Notes: generated by a model not told the origin, from the sequence alone. A DNA stretch of 64,000 nucleotides from Gimesia aquarii (GCF_007748195.1 NZ_CP037920.1:7188062-7252061); one strand, 5' to 3'. Positions 28,859 through 38,090 are shown, counted from the first letter of the stretch. Numbers and translations: made by a program.

Positions 28859-29551
28859 TTATTTTTTCTTTTGAGGCTGTTTTTTAGATTTCTTCTTTTG
28901 TGGCCACGGAGGCTGCCGTTCTGCAGAAATGACCACACTTAATTGATTCTGACCAGCAATACCTCCAACCTGTCCCGATGTTTTTACCACCTTCCAAGTC
29001 GCTGAGGCGTCGTTCACACCCCCTGCTGACAATGCTTGATTTAATTTTGTAATCGCATCAGTGAGTGCTTTTTCAAAGGAACCATCCTTAGAAGTTCCCT
29101 TGAATCTGCGACGCACTGGTTGAATGGTATCACCACCTTGATCGAACTTGATCAGTACAGTTCCAGATTTCACGCCGTGGACACGAATGCCTTTCACCCA
29201 ATTCGGATAGCCTTTCCATGTGTTGGAGGCAGTTACCTGGGAGATAGCCTGGATTGCAATTCCTGAGGGAGGTACTGCCGTCAGTTTATAATCTTGAATT
29301 CCATCTTTAGGCGGTTTTTTGTAAACGACCCTTGATAGCTTTGTCTTGGTATAACCGCCTGTCGGAACTTCTCCGACCACATTGAGTATCAGATTTGGTG
29401 GAGCGGATTTCTGAATCTGATGAGCGACCTTCAATATTTTAGGAACAGTAATCGGTTTTAATTTTACTTCTTCTGCCTGCACTGAAGCTAAGGGAACGCA
29501 TGTGAAAACGAGATTAAACACTGCAAAAGAGATCATTTTTAAGTAGCTCAT
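28859..29551 (-). CDS. Exported hypothetical protein with Lys-rich tail
   Basis: A 230-residue protein with a signal peptide (about 5-25, ending 'SVQAEE'). The body is beta-rich, with 'LNVVGEVPTGGYTKTKLSRV' (about 60-79) and 'PPSGIAIQAISQVTAS' suggesting an Ig-like or PrcB-like fold. The C-terminus is a run of Lys, Gln and Pro ('KKKSKKQPQKKK') that could touch anionic surfaces. It ends 20 bases from the convergent thiG. I do not recognise a function. Confidence 0.65.
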   Translation of the reverse strand: MSYLKMISFAVFNLVFTCVPLASVQAEEVKLKPITVPKILKVAHQIQKSAPPNLILNVVGEVPTGGYTKTKLSRVVYKKPPKDGIQDYKLTAVPPSGIAIQAISQVTASNTWKGYPNWVKGIRVHGVKSGTVLIKFDQGGDTIQPVRRRFKGTSKDGSFEKALTDAITKLNQALSAGGVNDASATWKVVKTSGQVGGIAGQNQLSVVISAERQPPWPQKKKSKKQPQKKK

Positions 29552-29687
29552 GAAAAATCTCTCTAACCAAAAACTGTTGAGGATTTATTTCGACAGAATT
29601 CTAAAGACGTTGTTATTTCATAATTAAGACGTAATCTGAACTTGATTCGGTTCCGAAAAATAAAAGCTTTTCCTAAAAAAACTCTCA

Positions 29688-30311
29688 CTATCTTTTCTCT
29701 ATCAGCTTCCATTGATCTTCTGATGAAAAGGGATCAACCAATTGTGCTAATCCAGCATCAACCAGTTCTTGTCCTGAAACAAACTTACCTGGTCGCGTCC
29801 ATTGATCGAGTAAACTTTGTTCACAACCAAATAGCTGCGCCTGCAATCGATCAAAGTCAGATTCCATAACTTTAAAATGTCGAGCCCATTCTACGGCTTC
29901 TTCAAATCGTACATCATCTTCACTTTGCCAGCGAACGGGATGGAACAGGAGCGTCGTATAGCTGGTTACAAATCGATGCTTGCATGCTGCAAAGGGGAGA
30001 ATCGCCGCAGATGAGCATTCGCCTAATGCGACTCCGGCAACATTTAAGTTTCGCAGACGGATTAGACTGGCTAATGTGAGACCAGCATAAACAGAACCAC
30101 CGGGCGAATCAAAGAAGATCGTACCACGGCTTCCACGGGGTAAATCAACCAACCGCGAGACGAGATCGGGTTCCTTCTCGCCGAGATCTCCCGAAAGCGC
30201 GATTTCCCAATCCGGTTCTTTTTCCGGGGCCGAATTGCTCCGCAAAGAAGCAAATTTCTCGGGATACGATTTGAGAGAAGAAGTGGTACGTAACCGTCGT
30301 CGTCTATTCAT
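29688..30311 (-). CDS. ClpP-like serine protease family protein
   Basis: A 207-residue protein of the ClpP/crotonase fold. The first 30 residues are basic and Ser-rich without a classical signal peptide. The core has 'FFDSPGGSVYAGLTLASLI' (about 66-84), the oxyanion-type Gly-Gly of the family, 'GECSSAA' with Ser101 at the nucleophile position, and 'LFHPVRWQS' with His124 at the catalytic position. An acidic residue further on may complete a triad. It resembles membrane-free SDH/ClpP-type proteins rather than housekeeping ClpP: it lacks the ClpP N-terminal loop and there is no clpX beside it. It could be a ClpP-like regulator or a stand-alone peptidase. Confidence 0.7.
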   Translation of the reverse strand: MNRRRRLRTTSSLKSYPEKFASLRSNSAPEKEPDWEIALSGDLGEKEPDLVSRLVDLPRGSRGTIFFDSPGGSVYAGLTLASLIRLRNLNVAGVALGECSSAAILPFAACKHRFVTSYTTLLFHPVRWQSEDDVRFEEAVEWARHFKVMESDFDRLQAQLFGCEQSLLDQWTRPGKFVSGQELVDAGLAQLVDPFSSEDQWKLIEKR

Positions 30312-30540
30312 TGTTTCTATTTTATTTTTTCTTCGTTTAGATTACCAACAAAAAATCATAATCCAAACTCTTTAGAATAACAGAACAAAAGGCCCATTCG
30401 CAAACCGTGTCCCAGCTCAGTTCGGGAAAAAGTCTGCGAAAATGTCTGTACGACTTGGCGCCGAGATGGTATTCAGCACACAATAACGCATTGTTCATTA
30501 CAAACTATAAACGACTGATTAAAATTGAGGAATTCTCACC

Positions 30541-31635
30541 GTGAAAATCGTGTTCAGCATGATCTGTTTGTTTGTCGGCTTGTCTACAACAACCATTGCC
30601 AACGGTGCGTCCGTTCAAATTACTCAGAAAGGGTCGAAAGTCAACGTTTCCATCGATGGGAAACCCTTTGCAACCTATAACACGGGAAGAGATCTTCCCA
30701 AGCCTTTTTTCTCTCCTGTACGTGCCGCCGATGGAACGATCATTACCCGCTCGCTGGTCGATCCGGAAGATCATCCACACCATAAAGGGATTTGGGTGGC
30801 CGTTGATGAAGTCAATGAAGTCGACTTCTGGGCTGAAAAAGGCAAAATTCGTAATTCGCGCGTAAAAATCATCAAAGCATCTGGCAATCCCGCTGTAATG
30901 AGAGTTGTCAACCAATGGCAAGGTTCAGATGGTAAACCGATTGTCACGGAAAATACCATCATTTCAATTTATGCGAATCGATTACTGACTTATAACATCA
31001 CATTTACTGCCGGTGCTAAACCTGTTGTCTTTGAAGATACGAAAGAAGGCTTGTTTGGCATTCGCCTGCCTAATGGGATGCGGGAAAAAGAGGAAGGCAG
31101 TGTAGAAAATAATACAGGCATCAAAGGTACTAAGGACAACTGGGGCAAACCAACCGAGTGGATTGACTACTATGGCCCGCTGAATGACAAAGTCTATGGA
31201 GTCACGCTGATGGACTCTCCTCAAAACTATAAAAAGTCTCGTTATCATGTGCGTAACTACGGGCTATTTACTATCAGTCCGTTTGGCGATCATGCTTACA
31301 CGAACAAGAAACAGCCGATAGATCCGAAGCATCTCAAAGCGGGAGAAAAATTGAATCTGAAGTATGGAATTTATATTCACTCAGGTAATACCCAACAAGG
31401 ACAAGTGGCGGCCGCATATCAGCAATTCCTGAAGGTGACTCAGAAGAAAGCAGTTACCTCCAAAAATGTAAATAAGCAATCCTCATCAAAGAACATTGTC
31501 ACTGCACCATATGAAGAAAAAGAAAATCGCATCGAACCGATTCCTGCAACAGCTGCTGGTAACAGCAATGATTGTAACTGCTGTCCGGAAAGACGGAGTC
31601 GAAGGCTGTTTCGTCGTTGGCGCAGCCGCAGATAA
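30541..31635 (+). CDS. PmoA-like (DUF6807) exported protein with Cys/Arg-rich tail
   Basis: A 364-residue protein that starts at a GTG, nine bases after GAGGA. The signal peptide covers about 1-22 ('ANGAS'). The body follows the family named PmoA-like/DUF6807: 'PVRAADGTIITRSLVDPEDH' and 'HHKGIWVAVDEVNEVDFWA' (about 55-100), with a cluster of His that could bind metal or sugar; despite the name it is not a methane monooxygenase subunit in function. After about residue 300 comes a Lys/Ser-rich linker and then 'DCNCCPERRSRRLFRRWRSR', an unusual end with three cysteines and eleven or so arginines. The family is common in planctomycete and Verrucomicrobia carbohydrate loci. Confidence 0.75.
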   Translation: MKIVFSMICLFVGLSTTTIANGASVQITQKGSKVNVSIDGKPFATYNTGRDLPKPFFSPVRAADGTIITRSLVDPEDHPHHKGIWVAVDEVNEVDFWAEKGKIRNSRVKIIKASGNPAVMRVVNQWQGSDGKPIVTENTIISIYANRLLTYNITFTAGAKPVVFEDTKEGLFGIRLPNGMREKEEGSVENNTGIKGTKDNWGKPTEWIDYYGPLNDKVYGVTLMDSPQNYKKSRYHVRNYGLFTISPFGDHAYTNKKQPIDPKHLKAGEKLNLKYGIYIHSGNTQQGQVAAAYQQFLKVTQKKAVTSKNVNKQSSSKNIVTAPYEEKENRIEPIPATAAGNSNDCNCCPERRSRRLFRRWRSRR

Positions 31636-31989
31636 GTGAACAAAACAACCCTCACCGGTGATTAATTCGCTTTCTGGTCTGAATAATCGGACATAACAGA
31701 AAAAGATACCTGCCGAGATGAGGGTACGATCATTCTATTCATTGCGACTCGTTCCCCGCTCCAATAAGATCAGCACCACCGATTTTTTGGTTTCAAAAGC
31801 TGATAGAGGACCTCGGACATTCATCTGGGATCTCGCGATACCAAGAGGCAAAGATTTATGAGGGACCATCTCTCCCGATATAAATTGCGGAAATCGACTT
31901 TTGAGTCAGATCGTTCCATCAATCAGGTTGGATCCGCCAAAACAGACATTATTTTGGAAAAAACGCTTTCTAAACAAGGACTTACTACG
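31636..31989. other. Intergenic region upstream of aspS
   Basis: A 354-base region. The frame of aspS stays open from 31858, but homology to AspS begins only at the GTG at 31990, so the region is read here as noncoding leader. It holds a sigma-70-like promoter at 31742-31770. I see no T-box specifier/antiterminator pattern and no strong terminator for the PmoA-like gene. Confidence 0.45.
31742..31770 (+). promoter_or_regulatory. Putative promoter of aspS
   Basis: TTGCGA (31742-31747), 17-base spacer, TAAGAT (31765-31770). The spacing is ideal and both hexamers match the vegetative consensus at four positions. The leader to the GTG start would be about 215 bases. Confidence 0.4.
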
Positions 31990-33753
31990 GTGTTACGAAC
32001 ACATACCTGCGGAGAATTGAGATTAGACCATGTTGGGCAGTCAGTGACTCTCGCAGGCTGGGTAATTCGAGGTCGTGATCATGGAGGCCTGGCTTTCATC
32101 GATCTGAGAGACCGCTACGGAATCACACAAATCGTATTTAATCCCGATCGTGATGCTGCAATGCATGAACTGGCGCGTTCCCTGCGTGCAGAAGATGTGA
32201 TTCAGGTGACAGGAGAAGTCGTTTTACGAGATGATCGCGAAAATCCAAAGCTGGCAACTGGTAAAATTGAAGTGCGCGGGCATGAGCTCAAAGTTCTTAA
32301 TAAAAGCAAAACACCACCGTTTGAACCAGGGACAACCGAACTGCCCAACGAAGAACTTCGTTTGACCTACCGTTTCCTCGATCTTCGTAGTGAGCGTCTG
32401 CAGGAAGCGTTGCAAATAAGACATCGCCTCACCAAGTTAACACGCGACTATTTTGATGAGCATCAATTTCTCGAAATCGAAACTCCTATCCTCGGTCGAA
32501 GCACTCCGGAAGGGGCTCGCGACTATCTGGTCCCCAGTCGTGTCCATGAAGGTAGTTTTTATGCCTTACCTCAATCTCCACAGATCTACAAACAAATTCT
32601 AATGATTTCCGGCTATGACCGTTATTTCCAAATTGCACGTTGCTTCCGAGATGAAGACTTACGCGCTGATCGACAACCGGAGTTTACACAAATCGATCTG
32701 GAGATGGCGTTTGTCGATCAGGAAGACATTCTTTCGTTGATTGATGGTCTGATTAGCAAATTAGTGAAAGATCTGCGAGATGAGGAAACAGAACGGCCAT
32801 TGCCTCGTTATGACTATCAAGATGTCATGGAAAAATATGGTTCAGACAAACCCGATTTACGATTCGGCATGGAGCTGGTGGACATTGCTGAAATTGCTCA
32901 AACTTGCGACTTTGCCGTTTTCAAGAAAACCATGGAAGCGGGTGGCCGTGTACGTGGTCTGAATGCCAAGGGAGCAGCTGACCGTTACAGCCGAAAAGAC
33001 ATCGATGGCCTCACAGAATTTGCAGGGGAATACGGTGCCAAAGGGCTGGCTTTCTTCAAGGTCACAGATGAGGGCCTGCACTCACCCATCGCAAAATTCT
33101 TTTCTGAAGCTGACAAACAGAAGATTATGGAAGCCATGCAAGCCGAAGTAGGCGATCTGCTGTTTTTCGTCGCCGATCAATGTACTGTGACATCAGCGGC
33201 TCTAGCGGCGTTACGAAATCGCTTGGGGAAAGAATTGGAACTATATGATCCCAACGATATCAAATGTTGCTGGGTAACGAACTTTCCTCTATTTTCGTAC
33301 AATGAAGATGAGAAGCGCTGGGAGGCGGAACATCATCCCTTCTGTCAACCAGTGGAAGCAGACCTTGAGTATCTCAAAAGTGACCCTGCCAAGGTACGGG
33401 CACAATCATACGACCTGGTCATGAATGGTTATGAATTGGCGAGCGGCAGTGTTCGTGTGCATGACCAGAGTGTCCAACAGGTAATCTTTGATCTGCTGGA
33501 CATTTCTGCCGAAGAAGCGGAAGAACGATTCGGCTTTCTGTTGCAGGCTCTGCGATATGGTGCACCACCTCACGCAGGAGCAGCCCTGGGACTGGATCGA
33601 CTTGTGATGATTTTATGCGGGAATGATAACATCCGTGACGTAGTTGCGTTCCCTAAAACACAAAAAGCAGCTGACTTATTGAGTGGTGCTCCCTCAGCAG
33701 TAGATCCACATCAATTGAGAGACCTGCGTATCAAAGTTGACATTCCCCAATAA
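31990..33753 (+). CDS. aspS: Aspartyl-tRNA synthetase
   Basis: Class II synthetase that charges tRNA-Asp. Residues about 1-105 are the OB-fold anticodon domain ('[20 protein letters not shown]', '[15 protein letters not shown]'). The catalytic core has motif 2 '[20 protein letters not shown]' (about 215-234) and motif 3 '[15 protein letters not shown]' (about 535-549). The insertion domain typical of bacterial AspS lies about 290-420. I place the start at GTG 31990: AAGGA at 31976-31980 is nine bases upstream, and the product of 587 residues has the usual length. The ATG at 31858 would add 44 residues with no counterpart in the family. Confidence 0.95.
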   Translation: MLRTHTCGELRLDHVGQSVTLAGWVIRGRDHGGLAFIDLRDRYGITQIVFNPDRDAAMHELARSLRAEDVIQVTGEVVLRDDRENPKLATGKIEVRGHELKVLNKSKTPPFEPGTTELPNEELRLTYRFLDLRSERLQEALQIRHRLTKLTRDYFDEHQFLEIETPILGRSTPEGARDYLVPSRVHEGSFYALPQSPQIYKQILMISGYDRYFQIARCFRDEDLRADRQPEFTQIDLEMAFVDQEDILSLIDGLISKLVKDLRDEETERPLPRYDYQDVMEKYGSDKPDLRFGMELVDIAEIAQTCDFAVFKKTMEAGGRVRGLNAKGAADRYSRKDIDGLTEFAGEYGAKGLAFFKVTDEGLHSPIAKFFSEADKQKIMEAMQAEVGDLLFFVADQCTVTSAALAALRNRLGKELELYDPNDIKCCWVTNFPLFSYNEDEKRWEAEHHPFCQPVEADLEYLKSDPAKVRAQSYDLVMNGYELASGSVRVHDQSVQQVIFDLLDISAEEAEERFGFLLQALRYGAPPHAGAALGLDRLVMILCGNDNIRDVVAFPKTQKAADLLSGAPSAVDPHQLRDLRIKVDIPQ

Positions 33754-33798
33754 TCAAAGAATGCTCATAATAGGGTGACGATCATCAAGGAGAACCAA

Positions 33799-35139
33799 AT
33801 GAAGTCCGTCACTCTGCTTTGCTTAATTGTCGTGGGCACGCTCATGGCAGCCTGTAGTGATTCTACTCAGTCGACCATTAAAGTAGATTCCACAAAGAAG
33901 GAAATCCTAAAAGCACAGGCTGACCCTGTGACTGTGGTCGAAGTTTCATTTAATGATGCTCAGTTTGTCAGTCAACAAAATTCAAAGACCGGTTACTGGC
34001 CAAACTGGCTCGGACCTGACTACAACGGTATCTCACCAGAAACAAACTGGCGTGCGGATTGGTCGCAAAAACCACCCACTGTCCTGTGGCGTGGAAACGT
34101 GGGAACGGGTTATAGCTCGATTTCTGCAGCCAACGGCCGCATCTATACCATGGGACATAAAGCGGGGAATGAAACAGTCTTTTGTCTGGATGCAGAGACC
34201 GGAAAAGAGATTTGGAAACATACCTACCCTGCTGAATTGGTCAATCGCCTGAATGCAGGAGGTCCTGGTGCAACCCCGACCATCGATGGAGAGTTTCTCT
34301 ATACGAACAGTCGAGATGGAAACCTACTCTGTTTTGAAATCCAGACAGGTAACATCGTCTGGCAAAAAAGATTGACCGAAGCTTATCAAATGAAAGTTCC
34401 CGAGTGGGGTTTCACTTGTTCGCCTCTGGTTCTCGGAGACAAACTGATTGTCGAAGCAGGCCGACTCGTCGCCCTCGATAAAAAAACGGGAGTCGAACTC
34501 TGGAAATCGACGCCGCATATGCCCGGTTATGGAACACCGACAGCTTTCGAAATCGATGGAACGACTTATATAGCTCTGCTGAACAATGAATGCTTGACGA
34601 TAACGCGTGCCGACGATGGAAAAGAAGTAACGACCTTCGACTGGCCTTCACCTTTTGCTACTAATTCCACAACTCCTATCATTGATGGAAAGAGTATCTT
34701 TATTTCTTCGGGTTATGGAAAAGGGTGTGCATTGTTTGATTTCGATAATCTACAATTAAAAACCCGTTATACAAATCGCGATATGAAAAATCATTTCAAC
34801 AATAGCGTGCTCTATCAAAAACATTTTTATGGAATGAACGGCAACTCTAATTTAGGGCGCATCGTACGCTTAACCTGCATTGATCAACAAACGGGAAAAA
34901 TGAAATGGCGGGAAGCGGGATTTGGCTGTGGCTCTTTGCTGATTGCAGATGGCAAGCTTATCATTCTGTCGGATGAAGGAACTTTGGTGATAGCAAAAGC
35001 TTCTCCAGAGTCATACCAGGAAATTTCCCGGTTTAAAGTCCTCGATCACCAATGCTGGACAGTCCCTGTCTTATGTAACGGACTCGTCTATTGTCGGGAC
35101 TCATCCGGAAACGTCGCCTGCGTCGATCTCCGTCCGTAA
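33799..35139 (+). CDS. PQQ-type beta-propeller lipoprotein
   Basis: A 446-residue protein. The ATG at 33799 follows AAGGAGA (33787-33793) by about five bases and gives a lipoprotein signal with the lipobox 'LMAAC' (Cys about 20); a GTG at 33775 is a worse start. The mature part has repeated PQQ-like blades: 'ISAANGRIYTMGHKAGNETV', 'FCLDAETGKEIWKHTYPAEL', 'LLCFEIQTGNIVWQKRL' and 'LVALDKKTGVELWKSTP', then 'RLTCIDQQTGKMKWREAG'. This is the BamB-like or non-catalytic quinoprotein fold. Planctomycetes have many copies; some take part in outer-membrane assembly and others have no known role. It starts 45 bases after aspS and could be read from the same message. Confidence 0.8.
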   Translation: MKSVTLLCLIVVGTLMAACSDSTQSTIKVDSTKKEILKAQADPVTVVEVSFNDAQFVSQQNSKTGYWPNWLGPDYNGISPETNWRADWSQKPPTVLWRGNVGTGYSSISAANGRIYTMGHKAGNETVFCLDAETGKEIWKHTYPAELVNRLNAGGPGATPTIDGEFLYTNSRDGNLLCFEIQTGNIVWQKRLTEAYQMKVPEWGFTCSPLVLGDKLIVEAGRLVALDKKTGVELWKSTPHMPGYGTPTAFEIDGTTYIALLNNECLTITRADDGKEVTTFDWPSPFATNSTTPIIDGKSIFISSGYGKGCALFDFDNLQLKTRYTNRDMKNHFNNSVLYQKHFYGMNGNSNLGRIVRLTCIDQQTGKMKWREAGFGCGSLLIADGKLIILSDEGTLVIAKASPESYQEISRFKVLDHQCWTVPVLCNGLVYCRDSSGNVACVDLRP

Positions 35140-35158
35140 TCCGATTCCCCTGAAATCG

Positions 35159-35731
35159 TTATGCCTGATAATGACGAGTGATCAAATCATTCTGAATCCA
35201 GAGTAATTTGTTGAATGCCGCTAGAGTTTTGACTTCGGTTTCCCGATCCAGATTCAGGCCGAGAAGTGTACTGACTAACGCATTCGAAACAAATCCCATG
35301 AGGGCATTCATCTGTACTAGTGGTACATTCAATTCTTTACTACCTGCTTTGGGAGTGTGAATCTTGCCTACCATATCCAGATATTGCACCATTTTCTCGT
35401 CGTAAGGTCTTGTCACCAAAGCTTCCAGATAGCGTCCGAGATGCTGTTTACGAAATTGAATCATTTCGTGATCGAGAGTCAGTGTCTCAATGCTTTCAGG
35501 AATTTCACCATCATAACCGTGTTGGCGTGGCACAAAATGACGTTTTGTGCAATCATATTTAAAAAGTTGGTCATAAACAGCATCAACTAAAGTAGGAACC
35601 AAAGGTGCGATCGCATCAGCTGCGGAATGGATTGCCTGTAAATCATCTTCATTCACACCAATAAATTCGGTGAGATACTGAAATCGGTATAACAGGTCGT
35701 TTTCCAGCTTAGCCTCGTCGATGTGTTTCAT
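35159..35731 (-). CDS. Protoglobin-family haem protein
   Basis: A 190-residue all-helical cytosolic protein. It has the protoglobin/globin-coupled-sensor pattern: 'LLYRFQYLTEFIGVNEDDLQ' (about 13-32), a helix ending 'YDQLFKYDCTKRHF', and 'HEMIQFRKQHLGRYLEALVT' (about 88-107) with His at the place of the proximal haem ligand, followed by 'KIHTPKAGSKELNVPL'. There is no C-terminal output domain, so it is a single-domain protoglobin, which can bind O2, CO or NO. It is divergent from an Rrf2 regulator gene with a shared palindrome between them. AGGA lies seven bases before the ATG. A role in NO or oxygen response is inferred. Confidence 0.82.
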   Translation of the reverse strand: MKHIDEAKLENDLLYRFQYLTEFIGVNEDDLQAIHSAADAIAPLVPTLVDAVYDQLFKYDCTKRHFVPRQHGYDGEIPESIETLTLDHEMIQFRKQHLGRYLEALVTRPYDEKMVQYLDMVGKIHTPKAGSKELNVPLVQMNALMGFVSNALVSTLLGLNLDRETEVKTLAAFNKLLWIQNDLITRHYQA

Positions 35732-35800
35732 TTTGAATCCTGTAATGAAGAAGAGCGACTAAATAAATATCTAAACTTTTTCCCTATTACTAAAATATCA

Positions 35801-35829
35801 TTGCTACGCAGAATAGCAGACACAATAAT
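35801..35829 (+). promoter_or_regulatory. Putative promoter of the Rrf2 regulator gene
   Basis: TTGCTA (35801-35806), 17-base spacer, AATAAT (35824-35829). The predicted start point falls inside the palindrome at 35831-35842, and the leader to the Rrf2 start is about 35 bases. Confidence 0.45.
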
Positions 35830-35838
35830 AGACATCAA
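35810..35838 (-). promoter_or_regulatory. Putative promoter of the protoglobin gene
   Basis: On the minus strand, TTGATG (35838-35833), 17-base spacer, TATTCT (35815-35810). Both hexamers match the vegetative consensus at four or five positions. The -35 element lies within the palindrome at 35831-35842, so a repressor there would block this promoter directly. Confidence 0.5.
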
Positions 35839-35842
35839 TGTC
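35831..35842. promoter_or_regulatory. Candidate shared operator GACAT-CA-ATGTC
   Basis: A 12-base inverted repeat with two perfect 5-bp arms. It overlaps the -35 box of the protoglobin promoter and the start point of the Rrf2 promoter. Binding by the adjacent Rrf2 protein is inferred from position. The motif is short, so chance is not excluded. Confidence 0.45.
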
Positions 35843-35869
35843 CAGTTGTCATTTCCAAGGACTTTGCTT

Positions 35870-36349
35870 ATGTTTTCTCAGACAGTTGAATATGCACTCA
35901 GAGCGATTGTTCATTTAGCGGACCAGTCTCCAAATCCGTGCACAACAGAGCAAATTGCGAAAGCCACCAAAGTCCCTCAAGCATATCTTTCGAAAGTATT
36001 ACAAAGCCTGCGTCAGTCCCAAATCGTACATTCGCAAAGAGGCATTGGTGGAGGCATATCACTGGTAAAGACACCTGATGCATTGAATCTACTGGAAGTG
36101 GTCAACGCAGTCGATCCGATTTGCAGAATCAAAACGTGTCCACTTGGGCTCAAAGGTCATGGCGCAAATTTATGTCCATTGCATCGCAAGCTAGACGATG
36201 CAATGCGGGAAACAGAAACTGCTTTTTCTGAAACGTCTTTAGCAGACATTCTTTCTTCCTCTACCAGCAGCTATCCTCTTTGCAATGAACCGCACGAACG
36301 ACTTACAACACTGGAAGGCTCACCCGCCCTTCCCACCACAAAGCGATAG
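35870..36349 (+). CDS. Rrf2-family transcription regulator with three cysteines
   Basis: A 159-residue winged-helix regulator. It starts 'MFSQTVEYALRAIVHLADQS', the typical Rrf2 opening; CCAAGGA lies eight bases before this ATG, and earlier in-frame starts would add unrelated sequence. The recognition helix region is 'QIAKATKVPQAYLSKVLQSL' (about 31-50), and the wing is 'QRGIGGGISLVKTP'. Cys85, Cys90 and Cys102 ('CRIKTCPLG' and 'LCPLH') are placed where IscR/NsrR-type members bind an Fe-S cluster, but the spacing C-x4-C-x11-C differs from the more even spacing of IscR. Together with the divergent protoglobin gene this points to a redox or NO-responsive repressor that also controls itself. Confidence 0.85.
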   Translation: MFSQTVEYALRAIVHLADQSPNPCTTEQIAKATKVPQAYLSKVLQSLRQSQIVHSQRGIGGGISLVKTPDALNLLEVVNAVDPICRIKTCPLGLKGHGANLCPLHRKLDDAMRETETAFSETSLADILSSSTSSYPLCNEPHERLTTLEGSPALPTTKR

Positions 36350-36365
36350 CATCCTGTTAGCTTCA

Positions 36366-37343
36366 TTACTCTGATTCGTTTTCGAAATGAATATGCTGAA
36401 CTACGCTTGGTTCATCGGTATCCTGCGCTTGCTGAAATTCATTACCTTCAGATGAGACCTGCTGAATCGCTGGCCGAGAAGAAAGTCGTGCAAGCTGCTC
36501 CTGTTTCACTTCATGAGCTTTCCAGCGTCCCAATAAATGACCTGGAATCACCGCGCCGGCTGTGATCACTGAATCTCCATAAGACAGCAAGGGTGAAGCA
36601 GCACCTGCGACATAAGTTGCATATGCAGGGTAGAGCACACGATAGGCTTCCTCTTCACCTTCGTAATCTTCTTCTGCACGTAGATAACCGAGCGCATCAT
36701 TAGTCGCAATCGCCTCTGGCCAAAGCGATAACACGGGCAGAGCTGTTGCCACTGCATAGGTTCCTTTGTATTTTCGCGAGGCAAAATCTTTGGCATGCCC
36801 CCCTTCATGCAAGGCAACTGCTGCATGATCTGAGTAAAGATTAATCGTGTTGGTAAACGGGTTGTAATTATCACCACCGATAATGCGACCTGGGAGTAAT
36901 GTATAATGCAGGGCCGTTAGTGTTCCGGCCGTATATCGCCAACCCCAGCTAACAGATTTATTTTTTCGTAGCCGCCTCCACTCTCCCAGTGGATCGTATT
37001 CATTGATTCGAACTTTAACCTGATCCAGGCCATTCTTGTCAAGATACTCAGCAAGTGCGACTTCTGTCTCCTCAGAAACATGATGATTGTCAATGCGACG
37101 ATCCCAGAGAAGAATTTTTCCAGGAATTCCCACGACCCAGCCAATGCCATCCAAGATTGGCTTGGGTTTCCCGCGCTCGAATTGTGACTCACCATCCTCG
37201 AAAGCCATTTCCGGATGCGAAATCACGTTTGTCTGATATGCATAAGGTGTAGTCGCACAGCCCATGGCAAAGTAGGGCAATATCAGAAACACAACCGCAA
37301 TCAGAACCTGACGTGGCGCAAAAAGTACGCTCAAGTGAGACAT
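36366..37343 (-). CDS. Lipoprotein with HEGGH motif (putative metalloprotein)
   Basis: A 325-residue protein with a lipoprotein signal: hydrophobic about 13-27 and the lipobox 'AMGC' (Cys about 29). Residues about 140-250 hold 'GGDNYNPFTNTINLYSDHAA', 'VALHEGGHAKDFASRKYKGT' with HEGGH at 179-183, and then 'EEDYEGEEEAYRVLYPAYAT', whose glutamates could give the third zinc ligand. Hydrophobic segments near 200 and 250 are short. The HExxH plus downstream Glu pattern is that of gluzincin-like peptidases, but I know no named family. The end is Gln/Glu-rich. It converges with the Rrf2 gene. Confidence 0.65.
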   Translation of the reverse strand: MSHLSVLFAPRQVLIAVVFLILPYFAMGCATTPYAYQTNVISHPEMAFEDGESQFERGKPKPILDGIGWVVGIPGKILLWDRRIDNHHVSEETEVALAEYLDKNGLDQVKVRINEYDPLGEWRRLRKNKSVSWGWRYTAGTLTALHYTLLPGRIIGGDNYNPFTNTINLYSDHAAVALHEGGHAKDFASRKYKGTYAVATALPVLSLWPEAIATNDALGYLRAEEDYEGEEEAYRVLYPAYATYVAGAASPLLSYGDSVITAGAVIPGHLLGRWKAHEVKQEQLARLSSRPAIQQVSSEGNEFQQAQDTDEPSVVQHIHFENESE

Positions 37344-37556
37344 ATTGGAACAACCATTGAGAGAATGAGATACGTGAGAGGAAACGCTATTTATCAGAGA
37401 TTTTTATTTTCAGCAAGATCAGATTGCAGATCTGAAAGATCCGCATTGCGATTCTGCAAAATTTGCCGAAGCAGAGTTCCAGCGTACGTTTCAATTAACC
37501 ATAGCGATTCGACGCTTTGCAAATGCCCCTGAAGACTCTTCAACTCTGCATTGAGG

Positions 37557-38090
37557 TTAACGGTTTCCAACTATGATGCGAAAGAGTGTGCGAAAGAGCG
37601 GAATACCTGTACTGAGAATACCAACTCCCAAAAACAGCCAACCAAAAATGTAATAGAAATAAGTCATCGTAAACACGCCGGGTTCGAGCACAGCCGTAGC
37701 AGGCTTATTGGGATTATAGTACACCGTCACTTGTTTTTTCGCTGGATATTTCTTTACCGTTTCTTGTGCCATAGATCGATTGGACGTCGAAATATCACCA
37801 CCAAACCAGACTGTTTCAGACTGGAATTCATTTTGCTCGACCTGATATCGATAGATTACTTCAGCGGAATAAGTTGAAGAGTTAGAGTCGTTGCTACGAT
37901 GAACTTTCACTTTTGAATTTTGTATTACTCCGGTTGTTGTGGGCCAGCTTGTACTAGCTTTCGCTTCTTTGATAAGAGGTAGCCCGATGTGATAAGCGAT
38001 GAAGTAACCTGTCCCCATAAAAATGATTCCCAGAGAAAGGAAAATGAACCGCCCCTTCTTACGACTATGATTGAAGATTCTGCCTCTCAT
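37557..38090 (-). CDS. DUF3592-type membrane protein
   Basis: A 177-residue protein with one membrane segment near the N-terminus (about 14-34) and another near 140-160, flanking a soluble beta-rich part with 'GVIQNSKVKVHRSNDSNS', 'AEVIYRYQVEQNEFQSETVW' and 'VTVYYNPNKPATAVLEPG'. This is the DUF3592 arrangement: two helices and an extracytoplasmic domain. The function of the family is unknown. It sits between the HEGGH lipoprotein and the AIM24-like gene, all on the minus strand, with gaps of 213 and 52 bases, so shared transcription with the AIM24-like gene is possible. Confidence 0.75.
   Translation of the reverse strand: MRGRIFNHSRKKGRFIFLSLGIIFMGTGYFIAYHIGLPLIKEAKASTSWPTTTGVIQNSKVKVHRSNDSNSSTYSAEVIYRYQVEQNEFQSETVWFGGDISTSNRSMAQETVKKYPAKKQVTVYYNPNKPATAVLEPGVFTMTYFYYIFGWLFLGVGILSTGIPLFRTLFRIIVGNR

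Noticed and set aside
35530-35550. Strong hairpin GCACAAAA-TGACG-TTTTGTGC.
   Set aside because: It is inside the protoglobin coding region and its codons fit the protein; no T-run or termination context is present.
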